Assembly (NCBI GenBank): GCA_022701365.1
Contig: JAKUHH010000013.1
Span: forward strand, 222,035 to 286,034
Length of the DNA: 64,000 nucleotides
From: Mycocentrospora acerina
Lineage: Eukaryota; Ascomycota; Dothideomycetes; Pleosporales
Reading direction: 5' to 3'
Part shown: positions 32,208 through 44,700 of the stretch, piece by piece
Layout: every line of letters begins with the position of its first letter
How positions within the stretch are numbered: the first letter of the stretch is position 1
Made by a program: the position numbers and the translations under genes
Notes under the pieces: model-generated
Told to the model about the DNA's origin: nothing
Database searches by the model: none
What the model saw: only the letters and a program-made list of their open reading frames with translations

Positions 32208-34175
32208 CTACACCTTCTTCCTCGACACACTACGTCTAAGCAAACAATAGTCGCCCCACTTGCGACGGTACCTTGTCGGAATGAGTGGCAGGTCTGGTAA
32301 CCACAACAAACGTCCTAGAATATGTGTCTGGCTGGCGTCGAGAAACGGCACACATTTCACCGTCTCCCAATTCTCCGTGTCGGAAATGTAGTCCGGTTCC
32401 AGCGTCGTCGCTGAGGCTCCCGGCAGGCGCGAGTCAATCAAAAAGTCGCATTTTTGGATATCAGTCTACTCAAAGTTAGCAGTCGCTGGAACAGAGCCTG
32501 ACGTGTTACTTGCATATTTTCCAACATCCTCTTGATTCTCATCGTTCATCCCCGCCGGCACAAGCCATGTGCCGGGAAACAATCCGCCTGCATCCTTGCC
32601 TTCGCTGAACTCGCCTGGCAAGAGGCCGGAGAAATCGCTCTTGATAAACTTGGCATGCACCCCGTCCGGCAAGTGGTATGAGGACGGGAAGCGATACCAT
32701 TCCTTGCCCAAACACACATTGTCTCCAGGGCTTGCAACGCCAGCTCGGGACAAAGGTGTGTACACGTTCAGGGGCGCTGCATATCCACTAAGGGTGCCTA
32801 TCGTCCGTAGCATCCCCACGTTGACAGACAGCAACAATGGCACCATGACCATGACGAGTTTCACCATTGGTGGAATCTTGCCAACCAAATGTCGGGGATC
32901 AGCAGAGCCAAAGTTTCCAAGCAGAATATGCAACGACATGGCTGCATTCAGTGCCAGCGCTGGGTATGCTGGATACATGAACCGCTCTTCCTTGTGCGGT
33001 TGAAGCGTAAAAATACCAAGCCACAAGTAAAAAGGTCCGGTAAATACAACGTTGCGGACAATCGTCTGTTTAGAGACCGATTTCTGAACGACCAGGTGCT
33101 GCAGCAAGAGCAACGGCAAAGCCCCGAGAGCCAGGAAGAACCAAATATTGAAATTCAGAGCTAGGTTGCGCACATAAAAGTGCCATGGCTCTACACCGTA
33201 AATGTTGGGCCCTTTGCTGCCACCACTGAAGACATTGTACAAGACAATGTTCAGCGGCACACTGGTCAATTTCTTGTAGAAGAACGAGTCAACGGCAGTT
33301 TGTACACCCTGGAGGATTCTTGTGTAAGCTTCATTTCACAAATCTGGTGCTTCAGACCTACCAAAACAATAAACGACCTGACTCCACCGTCTACGAGTCG
33401 CCAAACGCACGCAGAAGCTTCGCCAGAAATGGTAGCCAAAAGTACTTCTTCGGCCACAAACGGCAACACCAATGCACCTGCAAACGGCCATCCGAGAGAG
33501 CTTCCAATGGCCAACCACGTGATACCTTGAGCGGTTTTGAGCCCTCCTCTCCAGTCGATGAATGCTGAAAAGCCAAGCATCGCCGCATACATGGCGAAGC
33601 TGGATGGGAGATAGGCAGGCGCAGCGTGGTACATCCCTGGGCTAAAGACGAGAGCAAACATAAAGTACACTGCCACTCGCTCGTTGATGGTTCGAGACAC
33701 TACCGCGTACAGGCGTGTTTGGCAGAGCGTGCAAACGAGTGCTAGGACTACTCGGAGGAAATAGAACTCGATTGTTTTGGACTGAGCGATCGAGAGCACG
33801 CGCAAGGGAATGAGTCCAAGCCATATGATGAGTGAGTGCACACCACTATAAGCCCAACTGCGAATGGCGTATTCTGGCGAGTACTCCCATGTCTGCAGGC
33901 CGTACCCGTGATTTAGATAGTGGGTCGGCTCCCAGTAGTTGAACACCTCGTCGCAGTCCTGGATCGGAGAGAAAATGGCAGCTGCAATGTTGGCGCAGGC
34001 GAATATAAAAAAGGCAATGCGAGGTTTGAGTTCGGGGGGCTTTGCAGCTTGTGTCAAAGGTTTCCTGACCAAGGCGTCAGCATGTGCGAGCAAATCAAAG
34101 GGTGTTTCCGCACCTCGTCGCTTTCTGCAACGCAGGCTGAGCTGAAGAAGCTGCCTGCTTTGCCGATGGATTCAT
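32208..34175 (-). CDS. ALG9: Alg9-type alpha-1,2-mannosyltransferase of the ER
   Basis: Four exons on the minus strand (34114-34175, 33362-34064, 32514-33308, 32208-32465) encode 605 residues, normal for Alg9. The 20-residue first exon (MNPSAKQAASS...) is joined by a 49-bp intron to a multi-span membrane protein. It carries the GT22 signature QDCDEVFNYWEPTHYL at about residues 56-71 in the first lumenal loop, then HGYGLQTWEYSPEYAIRSW. Later blocks include PLNIVLYNVF and HKEERFMYPAYP. Alg9 adds the seventh and ninth mannoses (dolichol-phosphate-mannose donor) to the lipid-linked N-glycan precursor in the ER lumen. Intron 3 (32466-32513, 48 bp) has a GC donor, GCAAGT, with branch sequence GCTAAC and acceptor TAG. 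It joins VGKY to TDIQKCDFLIDS, matching the family. No ordinary GT donor restores this frame. Confidence 0.95.
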
Positions 34176-34598
34176 TGTACAAATTCAATAGATTTTTGCT
34201 GAAACAGTGTCGAGTTGTTGTGAGGACACGTAAACGACGAAAGATGGACAGGCGCCTCTTCAACAAGAACAAGAGCAAACTGGATGACGGACGAATTCAA
34301 GCCAACACCAGACTTTCAAGGCAAAGCAGCATTGCAGACGACAAGAGGACACTGGAAATGACCAAAATGCCGTCATCAAGCCAAACGCGAACGCGCTTTC
34401 CATATTTCACAGGGCTGAGGCGCGCTCCTTCCGCCAAGCATGGTACTAGCGCCAGCATGCTTGCATGAAAAAGGCAACTTGGTCCTCACGTTCTCGCCAG
34501 ATACACCACCACGGCATTTAAGCAAACTGGTGCAGACCGCAGTTGATTCCACAGCAGCAAAAAAACGCGTGCTTCAAACACTGCAGAGAGAAGCAATC
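34176..34598. promoter_or_regulatory. Shared bidirectional promoter of ALG9 and NAF1
   Basis: The start codons of leftward ALG9 and rightward NAF1 are 423 bp apart with no gene between them, so both promoters must lie here or overlap the genes. An in-frame ATG at 34440 would extend NAF1 by 53 codons but gives an unconserved-looking leader. Confidence 0.65.
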
Positions 34599-37241
34599 AT
34601 GTCTGATTCTCTGGAACCGCCGGCCAAAAGAGCGCGGTTGGAGGCGGACGCTCCGTACAATGGCGCATCGACGCTCGACGCGCCAGGCTCGCCCATCGAT
34701 GATATGGACGACGACTTCTACGACACAGCGCCTGCCAATCCCGCCGTGCACTCTGTAGCTGTCGATGGGCCTCTGCCGTCTCTTGCTGCTGCGGCCGCTC
34801 CTGCGCCATCGAGCTTTCAGCTGCCCGGGCTCGGTTCCGTGAGCGAGACCCCTGCCCATCCACCATCGCACAAGTCTACAGACGCTCGTGCAAATGAAGA
34901 AGCCCCAGAGGATGGCGAGCTCTCTGACTCGGAAGCCTTTTACGACGATGAGGCGGCTGCCGAAAACAAGCAGCTGCCTCCGCGCGAGACTGCTCAGCAT
35001 GGTGAGCCGTCGCGTCCTGCATTGTCTACTGCATTCCTGACGCCTGCACAAGATTTCTCTGCACCCGATACCGCTGTGCGCGTTGTTGACGACGGAGAGC
35101 TCTTGACGGAGCTTGGGCGAGCTCTCGGCGACCAGACACAATCAGGCTACACCGTCAGCAATCCATCATCAGCTGGAGCGGAAGCTGGTGCTGGTGCTGG
35201 CACTGGCACTGACGCTGGTACTGCTGCAGAGGACGACGGCAAAGCCGAGTTTCTGCTTGCGGCAGAGGCGAACAAAGACAACAAGGATGCCGAGTGGCAG
35301 CTGGACTCGGATGCGTCCGACTCAGACTCGTCCGACTCGTCCAGCTCCGATGACAGCTCTGACGAAGAAGGTTCAGACAGCGGTGTACTGCTTGATCCTG
35401 AGGAGCAAGTGCGTCTGCTGATGGCCGAGGTCGCTGACGAACCAGCCGGCAAAGCCAAGGTCAAGACTCTGAACGAAGTTGAGGAGCAGTACGAGAAGCC
35501 TGACATTACTGTCACTGAAGACACGAAGATCACACAGCTTGGCAAGGTCGAAATGATCGTCGACAACATGATTTTGATCAAAGCTGGCGTGTCTGGAGAC
35601 TACCAGGTGCTCGAGTCTGGCTCTGCGCTCTGCCTGCACAATCGCACTGTCATTGGGAAGATTTCCGAGCAGATTGGACGGGTTGAAGAGCCCAGGTACG
35701 CCATGGGCTTCAACGACGCTTCTGAAATTGGTACTCTAGGAATCGTAAAGGACACGCCCATCTACTATGTCGACGACCACTCAACCTTTGTCTTCACGGA
35801 ACCCTTGCGAGCGCAGAAGCACACCGACGCCTCGAATCTCCACGATGAGGAGACCAACGAGGTCGAGTTCTCGGACGACGAGAAGGAGGCAGATTTCAAG
35901 CGGGAGCAAAAGGCTATGAAAAAGGCAAAGATTGAGGCGACCCGCGATCCGCAGTCGCAACCACAAGAAATTCCTCAGCAACCAAAGGCGCACTACGATG
36001 CTCCCACCGTACATCGATCTACCGAGTACCAAGGCGGCGGTCTCAAATACAGTGACGATGAAGACGAAGATCTAGGCATGTACAAACCTCTTGCAAGGCC
36101 AGATCACTTTGAGCAAATTGTTGGACAAGGTGCTCCGCTTGAGGATCGCAGCCATGTACGCAGAGGAAGAGGCGGTTGGGGCGATCGCGGTCGTGGTTTC
36201 CGAGGGAGGGGAGACTTTGGTGGTGGAGGAAGAGGCAACTTTGGAGGCGGCCGCGGAGACAGAGGGGGACGAGGCGACCACGGCAACAATCGAGGGGACA
36301 GAGGAGGCTTTGGTGGAGGCCGAGGCGACAGAGGTGGGCGAGGTGACCGAGGACATGGCGGTGGCCGCGGCGATCGTGGTGGTGACAGAGGCGGACGCGC
36401 TTCCAGGGGCCAGGGCGATAGGGGAAGACCAAACGATCGGCAGCAACACGACAACAGGCAGAGAAATGGGCCTCACCACGACAATAGGTCCGCCACATCT
36501 GCGTCGCCCGCTCGGCAGCAAGATCGTGGCCACTCCCAACACTCGCAGCCACAGCAAGCTTCTCCTCGTGGAGGCGGCAAGAACAAGGGTCGCAAGCAAA
36601 AGCTCAAAGAGAAGAGAGAGCGGGAACGCGAGCAGAATCAGCAGAACCAGCAGAACCAGCAGAACCAGCAGAACCAGCAGAATCAGCAACCGCAACACGG
36701 GCAACAAGGGCAGCAAGGGCAAAAAGGGCAGCATCACGGCTCTCCTGCGCCCCCGACAATGTCAAACACCAACTCGTACACCAACAACAATAATAACAAC
36801 AGCGCTGGCTGGCCCACAGCATTTGCAGGTCCTTCTGGGCCCACGGCGACTCAGCCTGTAGCTCCTCCACCTCCTCCACCGGTGGCAGCACCATATGCCA
36901 ATCCATACTATGCCCAGCCCAGTCCAGCGCCCGCACCACCTCCTCAGGCACAGCAGCCATCTCAGGCAAATTGGGCAGCGTGGGCACAGTGGTTCCAAGT
37001 CGTTGGAGCAATGAGCCAGCAACCACAGCAGCAGCAGCAGCAAACTCATATGCAGCCACAATTCCAGGCACCAGCACCAGCGCCTCCACCACAGCCTCAA
37101 GCCCAACACGCTTACCCGTATCAGTTCCAGCAGAATGCTGCACCAGCACCTAACCCAGGGCAACAGCAGAATGCACAGGGTGGGGCGCAGTCTCTGCAGG
37201 ACATTCTGAGGGCGCTGGGTGGTGGTGGCGGGGCACAATGA
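34599..37241 (+). CDS. NAF1: Naf1-like H/ACA snoRNP assembly factor
   Basis: An uninterrupted frame of 880 residues from the ATG at 34599 (MSDSLEPPAKRARLE). The first 300 residues are acidic/Ser-rich and disordered. The Gar1/Naf1 core lies at about residues 290-410, starting near EQYEKPDITVTEDTKI and including LGKVEMIVDNMILIKAG, IGKISEQIGRVEEPRYAMGF and DTPIYYVDDHSTFVF. An acidic/basic linker and a long RGG/GRGG-rich block (about 525-660) follow. After that are an Asn/Gln repeat, a Pro/Gln-rich tail and a final LQDILRALGGGGG. Naf1 replaces Gar1 on dyskerin/Cbf5 during nuclear assembly of H/ACA RNPs, which guide pseudouridylation. The RGG block is typical of RNA binding. It is longer than yeast Naf1 because of low-complexity tails. 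Confidence 0.93.
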   Translation: MSDSLEPPAKRARLEADAPYNGASTLDAPGSPIDDMDDDFYDTAPANPAVHSVAVDGPLPSLAAAAAPAPSSFQLPGLGSVSETPAHPPSHKSTDARANEEAPEDGELSDSEAFYDDEAAAENKQLPPRETAQHGEPSRPALSTAFLTPAQDFSAPDTAVRVVDDGELLTELGRALGDQTQSGYTVSNPSSAGAEAGAGAGTGTDAGTAAEDDGKAEFLLAAEANKDNKDAEWQLDSDASDSDSSDSSSSDDSSDEEGSDSGVLLDPEEQVRLLMAEVADEPAGKAKVKTLNEVEEQYEKPDITVTEDTKITQLGKVEMIVDNMILIKAGVSGDYQVLESGSALCLHNRTVIGKISEQIGRVEEPRYAMGFNDASEIGTLGIVKDTPIYYVDDHSTFVFTEPLRAQKHTDASNLHDEETNEVEFSDDEKEADFKREQKAMKKAKIEATRDPQSQPQEIPQQPKAHYDAPTVHRSTEYQGGGLKYSDDEDEDLGMYKPLARPDHFEQIVGQGAPLEDRSHVRRGRGGWGDRGRGFRGRGDFGGGGRGNFGGGRGDRGGRGDHGNNRGDRGGFGGGRGDRGGRGDRGHGGGRGDRGGDRGGRASRGQGDRGRPNDRQQHDNRQRNGPHHDNRSATSASPARQQDRGHSQHSQPQQASPRGGGKNKGRKQKLKEKREREREQNQQNQQNQQNQQNQQNQQPQHGQQGQQGQKGQHHGSPAPPTMSNTNSYTNNNNNNSAGWPTAFAGPSGPTATQPVAPPPPPPVAAPYANPYYAQPSPAPAPPPQAQQPSQANWAAWAQWFQVVGAMSQQPQQQQQQTHMQPQFQAPAPAPPPQPQAQHAYPYQFQQNAAPAPNPGQQQNAQGGAQSLQDILRALGGGGGAQ
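36630..36700 (+). repeat. CAG/AAC repeat coding a Gln-Asn tract
   Basis: About seven tandem CAGAACCAG-type 9-bp units inside NAF1 give a QNQ repeat, followed by a separate Gly/Gln repeat. A prion-like, probably length-variable segment. Confidence 0.8.
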
Positions 37242-38701
37242 GATGGAAGGAGATGAAGTGCATTCAGTTGTATGATTACGTAGTATCCTGAGCTGTCTCG
37301 TTTTGACTCGTTTTGGCAGTTTGTGGGTTTTCATGTCATTGAGCTATACTATAGTCTTTCACTCTGGCATGCAAGAAATGTTTGATTGTTTTGGGGATTT
37401 TCTTTTTTTGGTTTTTTTGGTTTTTGCTGGTCAACAGTCTGAAGAAGCAGAAGAAGAAGAAGAAGAAGAAGGAGAAGAAGATGAGGAGAGTGGTGCATAA
37501 TCTTGTGTTGCGGCATATAGGTGCAGGGGTGGGGGTTGGGGTGACTTGAGAAACGGGGGATGTAGCTAGTCTGGGGTGCCTCGGAGATGGTTGGGGAAGG
37601 AGGGAATATGGATGATGAGTAGAGGACGCACAAGGGGGTAGTAATGGCGCATGATTTGATCGGTTCGCGTGCACCCCACGCATCCCCCCACGCATGCCTT
37701 GTAAGCATCAATGATGTCTCCACGTGTGTGCGTCTGGGCGCCCAGCCATGTAGGTAGTTGGTGGGTGAGTGCGGGTGGTGCAGCACTGGGGAACGAGCGA
37801 ACGAACGAATGAACGGATACGTGCGAGCTTACTTGTTTTGCATCCACATCCATGATGTCCATCTGGCTAAGCCATCTACCTGGTTTGGAATGGCTTGAAG
37901 AAGAGGTGTATATGGTGCTGGCTGGTTGGTTGTGGACAGGGATTCGCCACAGTGCGGGTCAAGGGGGAGGGGAGGGGAGGGTTTTGAGTGAGCGGGGAAG
38001 CAGTGTCCAAGTCAGAGTTGAAGTCGTAGTCAGAGTCGGCGTTAAATTCATAGTCCAAGTCAGAGTTCAAGTCAAAGGGATGTGTGCGAGTGTGCAGCAG
38101 CAGCTCCAGGTCTAGGCGTGGGCCCCGTGCGTGCATGGCTCGCTCCGCACGTTGAGCAGGTGGCGCACGCTGGCTCGAGGACTCCAGGTGAGCATCCGCA
38201 TCGGCAGCCCATCCCATGCCATCGCAGGTGGAGTCGTAGTCTTGCCTTGCCTGGTCTTGTCTGAATTGAATGCTCCCAACTGCCCTCTCGACACGCACAC
38301 ACCCACCCCCGCTCTGGGCCCTACGACACCCCGCCGCCCGCGAGATACACGTCTGGAGAGGTGCTGCTGCTGCCGCTGCCGCTGCCGCTGCTGCAGACCG
38401 AGTGCTTACTTGCCTTCCTGCCTGCCTACCAACTGCTTGCTTGCTCACTCGCTCGTCTGCCTGCCTGCCTGCCTGCCAGCTCGCTTGCCCGCCCGCCCCG
38501 CCCGCGTCCGTCTCGATGAAGCAGCCGTCCTAGTCGTGGACCCTTCCCGCGCAAGCAGCCCTCGACCCCAGCAGCCCGCACCGTTGCCGTCGCCCTCTCT
38601 CCTCCAACACCGCCACCACCACTACTACCACCACCACTGCCCTTTGCATCGCCAGCCCTCGGGCGCGTCGCATATCCCTGCCGCCCTCATCGCCGTGCAC
38701 A
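37242..38701. other. Intergenic region upstream of adenylate cyclase
   Basis: About 1.5 kb. It contains a GAA tract (37441-37480), a degenerate AAGTCAGAGTT repeat (38010-38075), GCTGCC repeats (38360-38395) and GCCTGCCT repeats (38415-38490). It probably includes the long leader of the adenylate cyclase mRNA. No gene is supported. Confidence 0.55.
37441..37480 (+). repeat. GAA trinucleotide tract
   Basis: About a dozen GAA/GAAGAAG units in the region between NAF1 and the adenylate cyclase gene, noncoding. Confidence 0.8.
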
Positions 38702-41700
38702 ATGGTGCGCAACGAGCAGAGCATTGCCCGCCATGGGTCTATTGAGAGCTCGTGGAGCTCGCGCTCTGGCGACACGATACGGCCCCATGGACGCACCACC
38801 CGCGGCACGCCCGTGACCATCAACACGAACCAGGACCCCACCCAGCCGTACGTATGCTCTCTGGAATGTTTGGCGTGGTTGCTTCCCCGTGTGCGTGTTT
38901 GCGCTCGACGAGCTGGGGTGGAGCTGAGCAGGTTGCGCGAGCTGCGCGCCTCGACAATTGCGCCGCGTCGTACTTCCTGCTCCGTTTCGACGAGCTGTTG
39001 CTTGGCAGTGTTGGCGGGCACTGTGCGCCCGCGCCCTCTCCCCACCCGTCCCGCTCGTTGCTCGACGTGCATCGTCTCTCCGTAGACAAGCTCCTACTAA
39101 TTGCATCATACAGGCCCGACAAAGAGGCCCCCATCTCTCCCGGCACGCTTCCTCCCGCACCTCCGCCCAAAGACGCCCCGTCTAAGCCAAAATCACGGAA
39201 GCAGCCCGACTGGGAAGGCCCCCAGGGCAACGACTTTCGAGACTACCGCAGACAGCTGGCTGTGCTGGAGACCTCGGGCGGCAGGATACCCTCCATCTCG
39301 CGCAACCCGCCGACTGCGGCAAGCGCCAATTCACAGATTGCCCCGTGGGGGTCTGCGGGGACAAATGGGACGAGCATGGCCAATAACGTCTGGAGCAGCT
39401 TCTTCAACGACTCCAACGAGGACGTGTCACAACCCTCGCCGGGCCCGGGCATCTCGGCGCGCAAGGGCAGCGGCCAGGAGGACGGCATGGGCTTCCCGCT
39501 GCGAGACGACAGACGGCCTTCTGTCGCGAGCGCCACCACCATAAGCAGCACTGGCTCCAAGTCGAGCTTCAGCGCAAGAGGCTTCCACAAACGACTGCAG
39601 AATGTGTTTGGCGAGGATTTCCCAACCGACGGCCGCCAGCACTCCGACTCGAGCTTGAACTCGCCGTACGTCGCCGAGACGCAGTCACTGCGAGGGACCA
39701 GAACTCGTGACCGTGGCAACTCCATCAACAATACTTTGGGTGGTGGCAGCTTCCATTCCCGTTCTGGCTCACCAATGGGATCGCGCCCACGGACTCCACA
39801 GCCATCCTCGGAAGTCACGCCCTGGGACTTTCAAGACCTCAAGGTGAGTTGGGTTGATTTGGTCACTAGGTTCACTTGACCTCGAGGAGAAGGCGCAGCC
39901 ATGCTTCACCCCCCACCGCTCTTTCCCAATATTGCCCCTCATGTCACCATGCGCCTGCCTGTTCCCCCAAAGTGATTAGATCGCTGACACATACAGGAAA
40001 TCCCGCCCCAGGGTGAAATTGGGCGGCGATCTTCTGTCGAGCAACGGTCAATCAAGTCGGTTACCCGTTCGCACAAACTAAGGCTGCCTGGCCATCGACA
40101 TCATCGCAGCAAAGACGAGAACAAGACCGAGCCTATCCAGCCATATGCTCTCCGACCCGCCACCAGTCGCGACGACTCAGCTTACAGCATCCGCCAGAAC
40201 CAGCAACAACCCTCGGCACTCAGCTCGGCCTTTGCATCAAAGTCGAATCTGAACACACGCCCACCCAGTCCCACGCCTAGCTCCTTTTCAGATGTGACAC
40301 GAGACTCGACGACGCAGCGGTCGCCTAGCATCAGCAGACCTCACGGCTTCTTTTCGCGATTGCGAGGAAAGGACAAGACGTCGGATAGTCTCAGAAATCT
40401 GACTGGATCTGGCGCCAACTCTACCGTATCTTTGAATCCTTCAATCGCCACTACAAAGACGGTGCGAGCAGAACCTCCACCGGCAACGTTTTTGGCAAAA
40501 AGAAAAGCCAACATTGAGGGATTGAAGGAGAAGGGGCAGAGCAACATGGGGAAGAGGGAACATATGCATCAACGGCTTCCCACGTTTAAACGAGATAAAC
40601 GCCAGATGTCGTATGATCAACCAACAGTCAAGGATCCCAATGAAGTCAAGGCAGACCGCGTCGGCAATGAGGCGTTGTGGATCTTGGACGATAACCTAGA
40701 CGACATGAGCGGAATCGTTAATACGCAACAACCACCCATGACACCGCCTACCGAAGGACTGAAACCACCGGTAACTTTTAACGGGGACGAAAATGCCGTT
40801 CTTGCGGAAAAAGACGACCCCATGGCAGTCTGGGATGCTCCTGATTCTTGGGCCGTCAAGCGACTCGACAATGAAAACTTGACCAGGGACGAAGAGCTCG
40901 ATGACGTCGATGTGCCTGTAAAAGAAGAGAATGAATCAAAGACGTACTGTTTAAGGATATTTCGAGTGGACTCGACCTATGCGACCTTGACTGCCACACT
41001 CAGTACTACTGTTCAGGACATTATCTTGATCCTTGGGAAAAAAACCGTTTTGCAGGATGAACTGGACAATTACCATATCGTGATGCGAAAGCACGATGTG
41101 TCGAGATCGCTTGACCCACACGAACGCCCATTACTGATTCAAAAACGTCTCTTGGAGCAAGCGGGCTACAATGATGCGGATCGTTTGGAGGACGTTGGGC
41201 GGGAGGACAACAGCTACCTTTGCAGATTCACATTTTTGCCGGCCAAGATGAGCGGCTATTCCAGTCTGGAAAGAGACCCTGGGTTCGGCAAGATGCAAAA
41301 ATTCAGTCACATTGATCTTCAGGGCCGTAACTTGATCACCATACCCATTACTTTATACCAGAAGGCAACTGAAATAATATCTCTCAACCTGTCTCGTAAC
41401 CTGTCTCTGGACGTACCAAAGGACTTTATCCAAGCTTGCACCAACCTTAGAGAGATCAAGTACACCAGCAATGACGCCAGGCGACTACCGCCTAGTCTCA
41501 GCTTGGCCAGCCGACTAACGATGCTTGACATCTCGAACAATCGTCTTCAGTCTCTAGATAGGGCTGAGCTGCACAAGCTGCAGAGTCTGCAAGGTCTTCG
41601 TTTGTCCAACAACGGGTTAACACAGTTGCCACCCTATTTTGGCCAATATCGCGCTCTTCGTAGCTTGAACCTCAGCTCAAATTCACTGACCGAATTTCCC

Positions 41701-44700
41701 GACTTCCTGTGCGAGGTTAGGACACTGGTCGATCTTGACATCAGCTTCAACTCGATATCTAGTCTTCCCAGGATAGGCCAACTGACGTGTCTGGAAAGAC
41801 TTTGGGCAACCAACAACAAGCTCTCCGGTAGCTTCCCCCCCACGCTAAGTAATCTTGTTAACCTGCGAGAGATTGATGTCCGATTCAACGCGCTTGACAG
41901 CATGGATGTCATGTCACAATTGCCACGTCTGGAGTATCTCATGATCGGACACAACTCTATATCTGTCTTTGAAGGCTACTTTCCAAAGATCCGGGTCCTG
42001 CACATGAATCATAACCCCGTGACTCGCTTTGGATTGAGTCAGCCTGTACCCTCACTCTCTGTGCTAAATCTCGCATCCGCCAAGTTGGCTCAGTTGCCTG
42101 AGGACTTGTTCGGGAAGATCGCAGGCTTAACGAAGCTCATTCTGGACAAGAATCACTTCACCTCGGTCTCGAACAACATTGGAAAATTGTTCAGGTTGGA
42201 ACACTTGAGTATGGCCCGAAACTCGTTGGACGAACTTCCAGTCGAGATTGGGCGTCTTGTCGAGCTGCGGTACCTGGACGTGCGAGAAAACAACCTCAGT
42301 CGATTGCCTCCGGAGATCTGGTATGCACGACGGCTGGAAACACTCAACGTGTCGTCCAACGTTCTGGACGCGTTCCCAAAACCGGGAGCCTCGCCACCAG
42401 CGGTAACCAACGGTGATGTCTCCACGGTGGATGGGGCTCCTCCATTGCTGACACCCAACTTGGGATCAAGCCCGAGCTTTGAAGAGCTCGGCAAACTGGA
42501 AGATTTCCAGAATCGGCGCCCTAGTCAGGCATCCGGGGGCCAGTACAGTTCCTCGCCAGCTTCGTCCAACCGGAAGAGTTCTGTTGCTTCGTATAATACC
42601 ACGAGCACAGCACGCAAACCATCAACGATATCTCGCGTAACGACGGAGGGACCGTTTGCGCCAATGTCGCGCAAGGATTCGAGTCTTTCTAGTCGAATGG
42701 TCACAACATTTGCCGGCTCATTGCGCCACTTATTCCTAGCCGATAACAGGCTCAACGATGATGTTTTTGATGAGTTGTGCCTACTTCCGGAATTGAGAAT
42801 AGTAAATCTTGCGTACAACCTCATATATGACGTTCCCCCACGAACAATCAGGAGGTGGCAACATCTGGCCGAATTATATCTCTCCGGTAATGATTTATCT
42901 TCCTTGCCATCGGAAGACCTGGAGGAGGTTGGCTCGCTGAAGGTACTCCACATCAACAACAACAAGTTCCAGGTGCTTCCTGCGGAATTGGGCAAAGTTG
43001 CACAACTTGCCGTTCTTGACGTTGCTAGCAACTATCTGAAATACAACGTGTCAAATTGGCCGTACGATTGGAACTGGAACTGGAACCATAAATTGAGATA
43101 CCTCAATCTATCTGGTAATAAGCGACTCGAGATCAAGCCCAGCGGTTCTTATAGTGGAAGCGGAGCCAACATGCGAGAAGGACGCGACCTTACAGACTTC
43201 AGCTCCCTCACCAGCCTTCGAGTCTTGGGCTTGATGGATGTCACAATGATGGTACCCTCTGTGCCAGAGCAGTCGGAAAATCGCAGAGTTCGCACTGCCG
43301 GATCTGCTGTCGGCAGCATGGCATATGGAATGGCTGATAGCCTGGGACGGACCGAGCATATCTCGACCATGGACATGGTTATTCCACGCTTCCGGAGCCA
43401 CGACGATGAACAGATATTGGGTTTGTTTGACGCCCAGCCTCTTGCTGGAGGAGGATCAAAGATTGCCAAATACCTCTATGATCACTTCAAGAACCGTTTC
43501 GCCGACGAGTTGGACCGTTTGCGACCCCAAGAGTCTCCAGTTGATGCATTGCGACGGACATATCTAGGCCTCAACAAGGAACTGGCAACTGCCGCATCTC
43601 AGACTCTAGAGAAGGCGTCCTTCGCGGCGCCGACACAAAGTCGTTCGACTGTCCCCGACCTCGGGGGTGATGACTTGACGTCGGGGAGTGTGGCTACTGT
43701 TCTCTACCTAAAGGAAATGGAACTTTACATCTCCAACGTAGGTGATGCGCAGGCACTTCTCGTGCGATCCGAGGGCGGATACAAGATTCTCACTCGAAAG
43801 CACGATCCCGCCGAGCCCAGCGAGCGTGCCAGGATACGAGAGGCTGGTGGCTTCGTCTCGCGACAGGGCAAGTTGAATGATGTTCTTGAAGTGTCGAGGG
43901 CGTTTGGTTATGTGCAAATGTCACCATCCGTCATCGCCTCCCCTCATATTTTCAACCTTACACTTGGTGACACAGATGAGATGATATTGATCGCCTCTCG
44001 AGAGCTATGGGAATACCTCACTCCCGACTTTGCCGTCGACATTGCGCGATCAGAACGTAACGACCTCATGCGAGCCGCGCAAAAACTCCGTGATCTCGCA
44101 ATCGCATTCGGTGCAACCAACAAGATCATGGTCATGCTACTCGGGGTCAGCGATCTCAAGAGTAAACAGCGTGCCAGGTGGCGCACGCCAAGCATGTCAA
44201 TGGGTCCATCTGGCTCACCCGACGACTTCTTCTCGCAACGGAGGCCTGGAAAGCGAGCCAAGAACATGGTTGGTGATAGCAAGCTTGCTCTTCTCGATAG
44301 TGAAGTGGATGCGCCGACGGGAGAGGTCAGCTTGGTATTTACGGATATCAAGAATTCGACTCTACTGTGGGAAACGTATCCAATTGCAATGAGGTCTGCC
44401 ATCAAGATGCACAACGTGCTCATGCGCCGACAGTTACGTATCATTGGTGGATATGAGGTCAAGACCGAAGGAGATGCTTTCATGGTTGCATTCCGAACGG
44501 TCACTTCGGCACTGCTATGGTGTTTCACAATCCAAAGCGAGCTACTCAATGTGCAATGGCCACAAGAGATTCTCAACAGCGTCAATGGACAGGAGGTGGT
44601 TGATGCTGATGGCAATGTCATTTTCCGTGGCCTCTCAGTCCGTATGGGCATCCATTGGGGCACACCGGTGTGCGAAGTCGATCCCGTCACCAAGCGCATG

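Noticed and set aside
34440..34598. Alternative NAF1 start at the ATG at 34440
   Set aside because: It would add 53 residues without acidic or conserved character. The ATG at 34599 begins a typical Naf1-like N terminus with KRAR.
37876..38448. Leftward open frame of 190 codons with an Asp/Asn/Tyr repeat
   Set aside because: It is produced by a degenerate AAGTCAGAGTT repeat and GCTGCC tracts in the adenylate cyclase upstream region, with no conserved domain.
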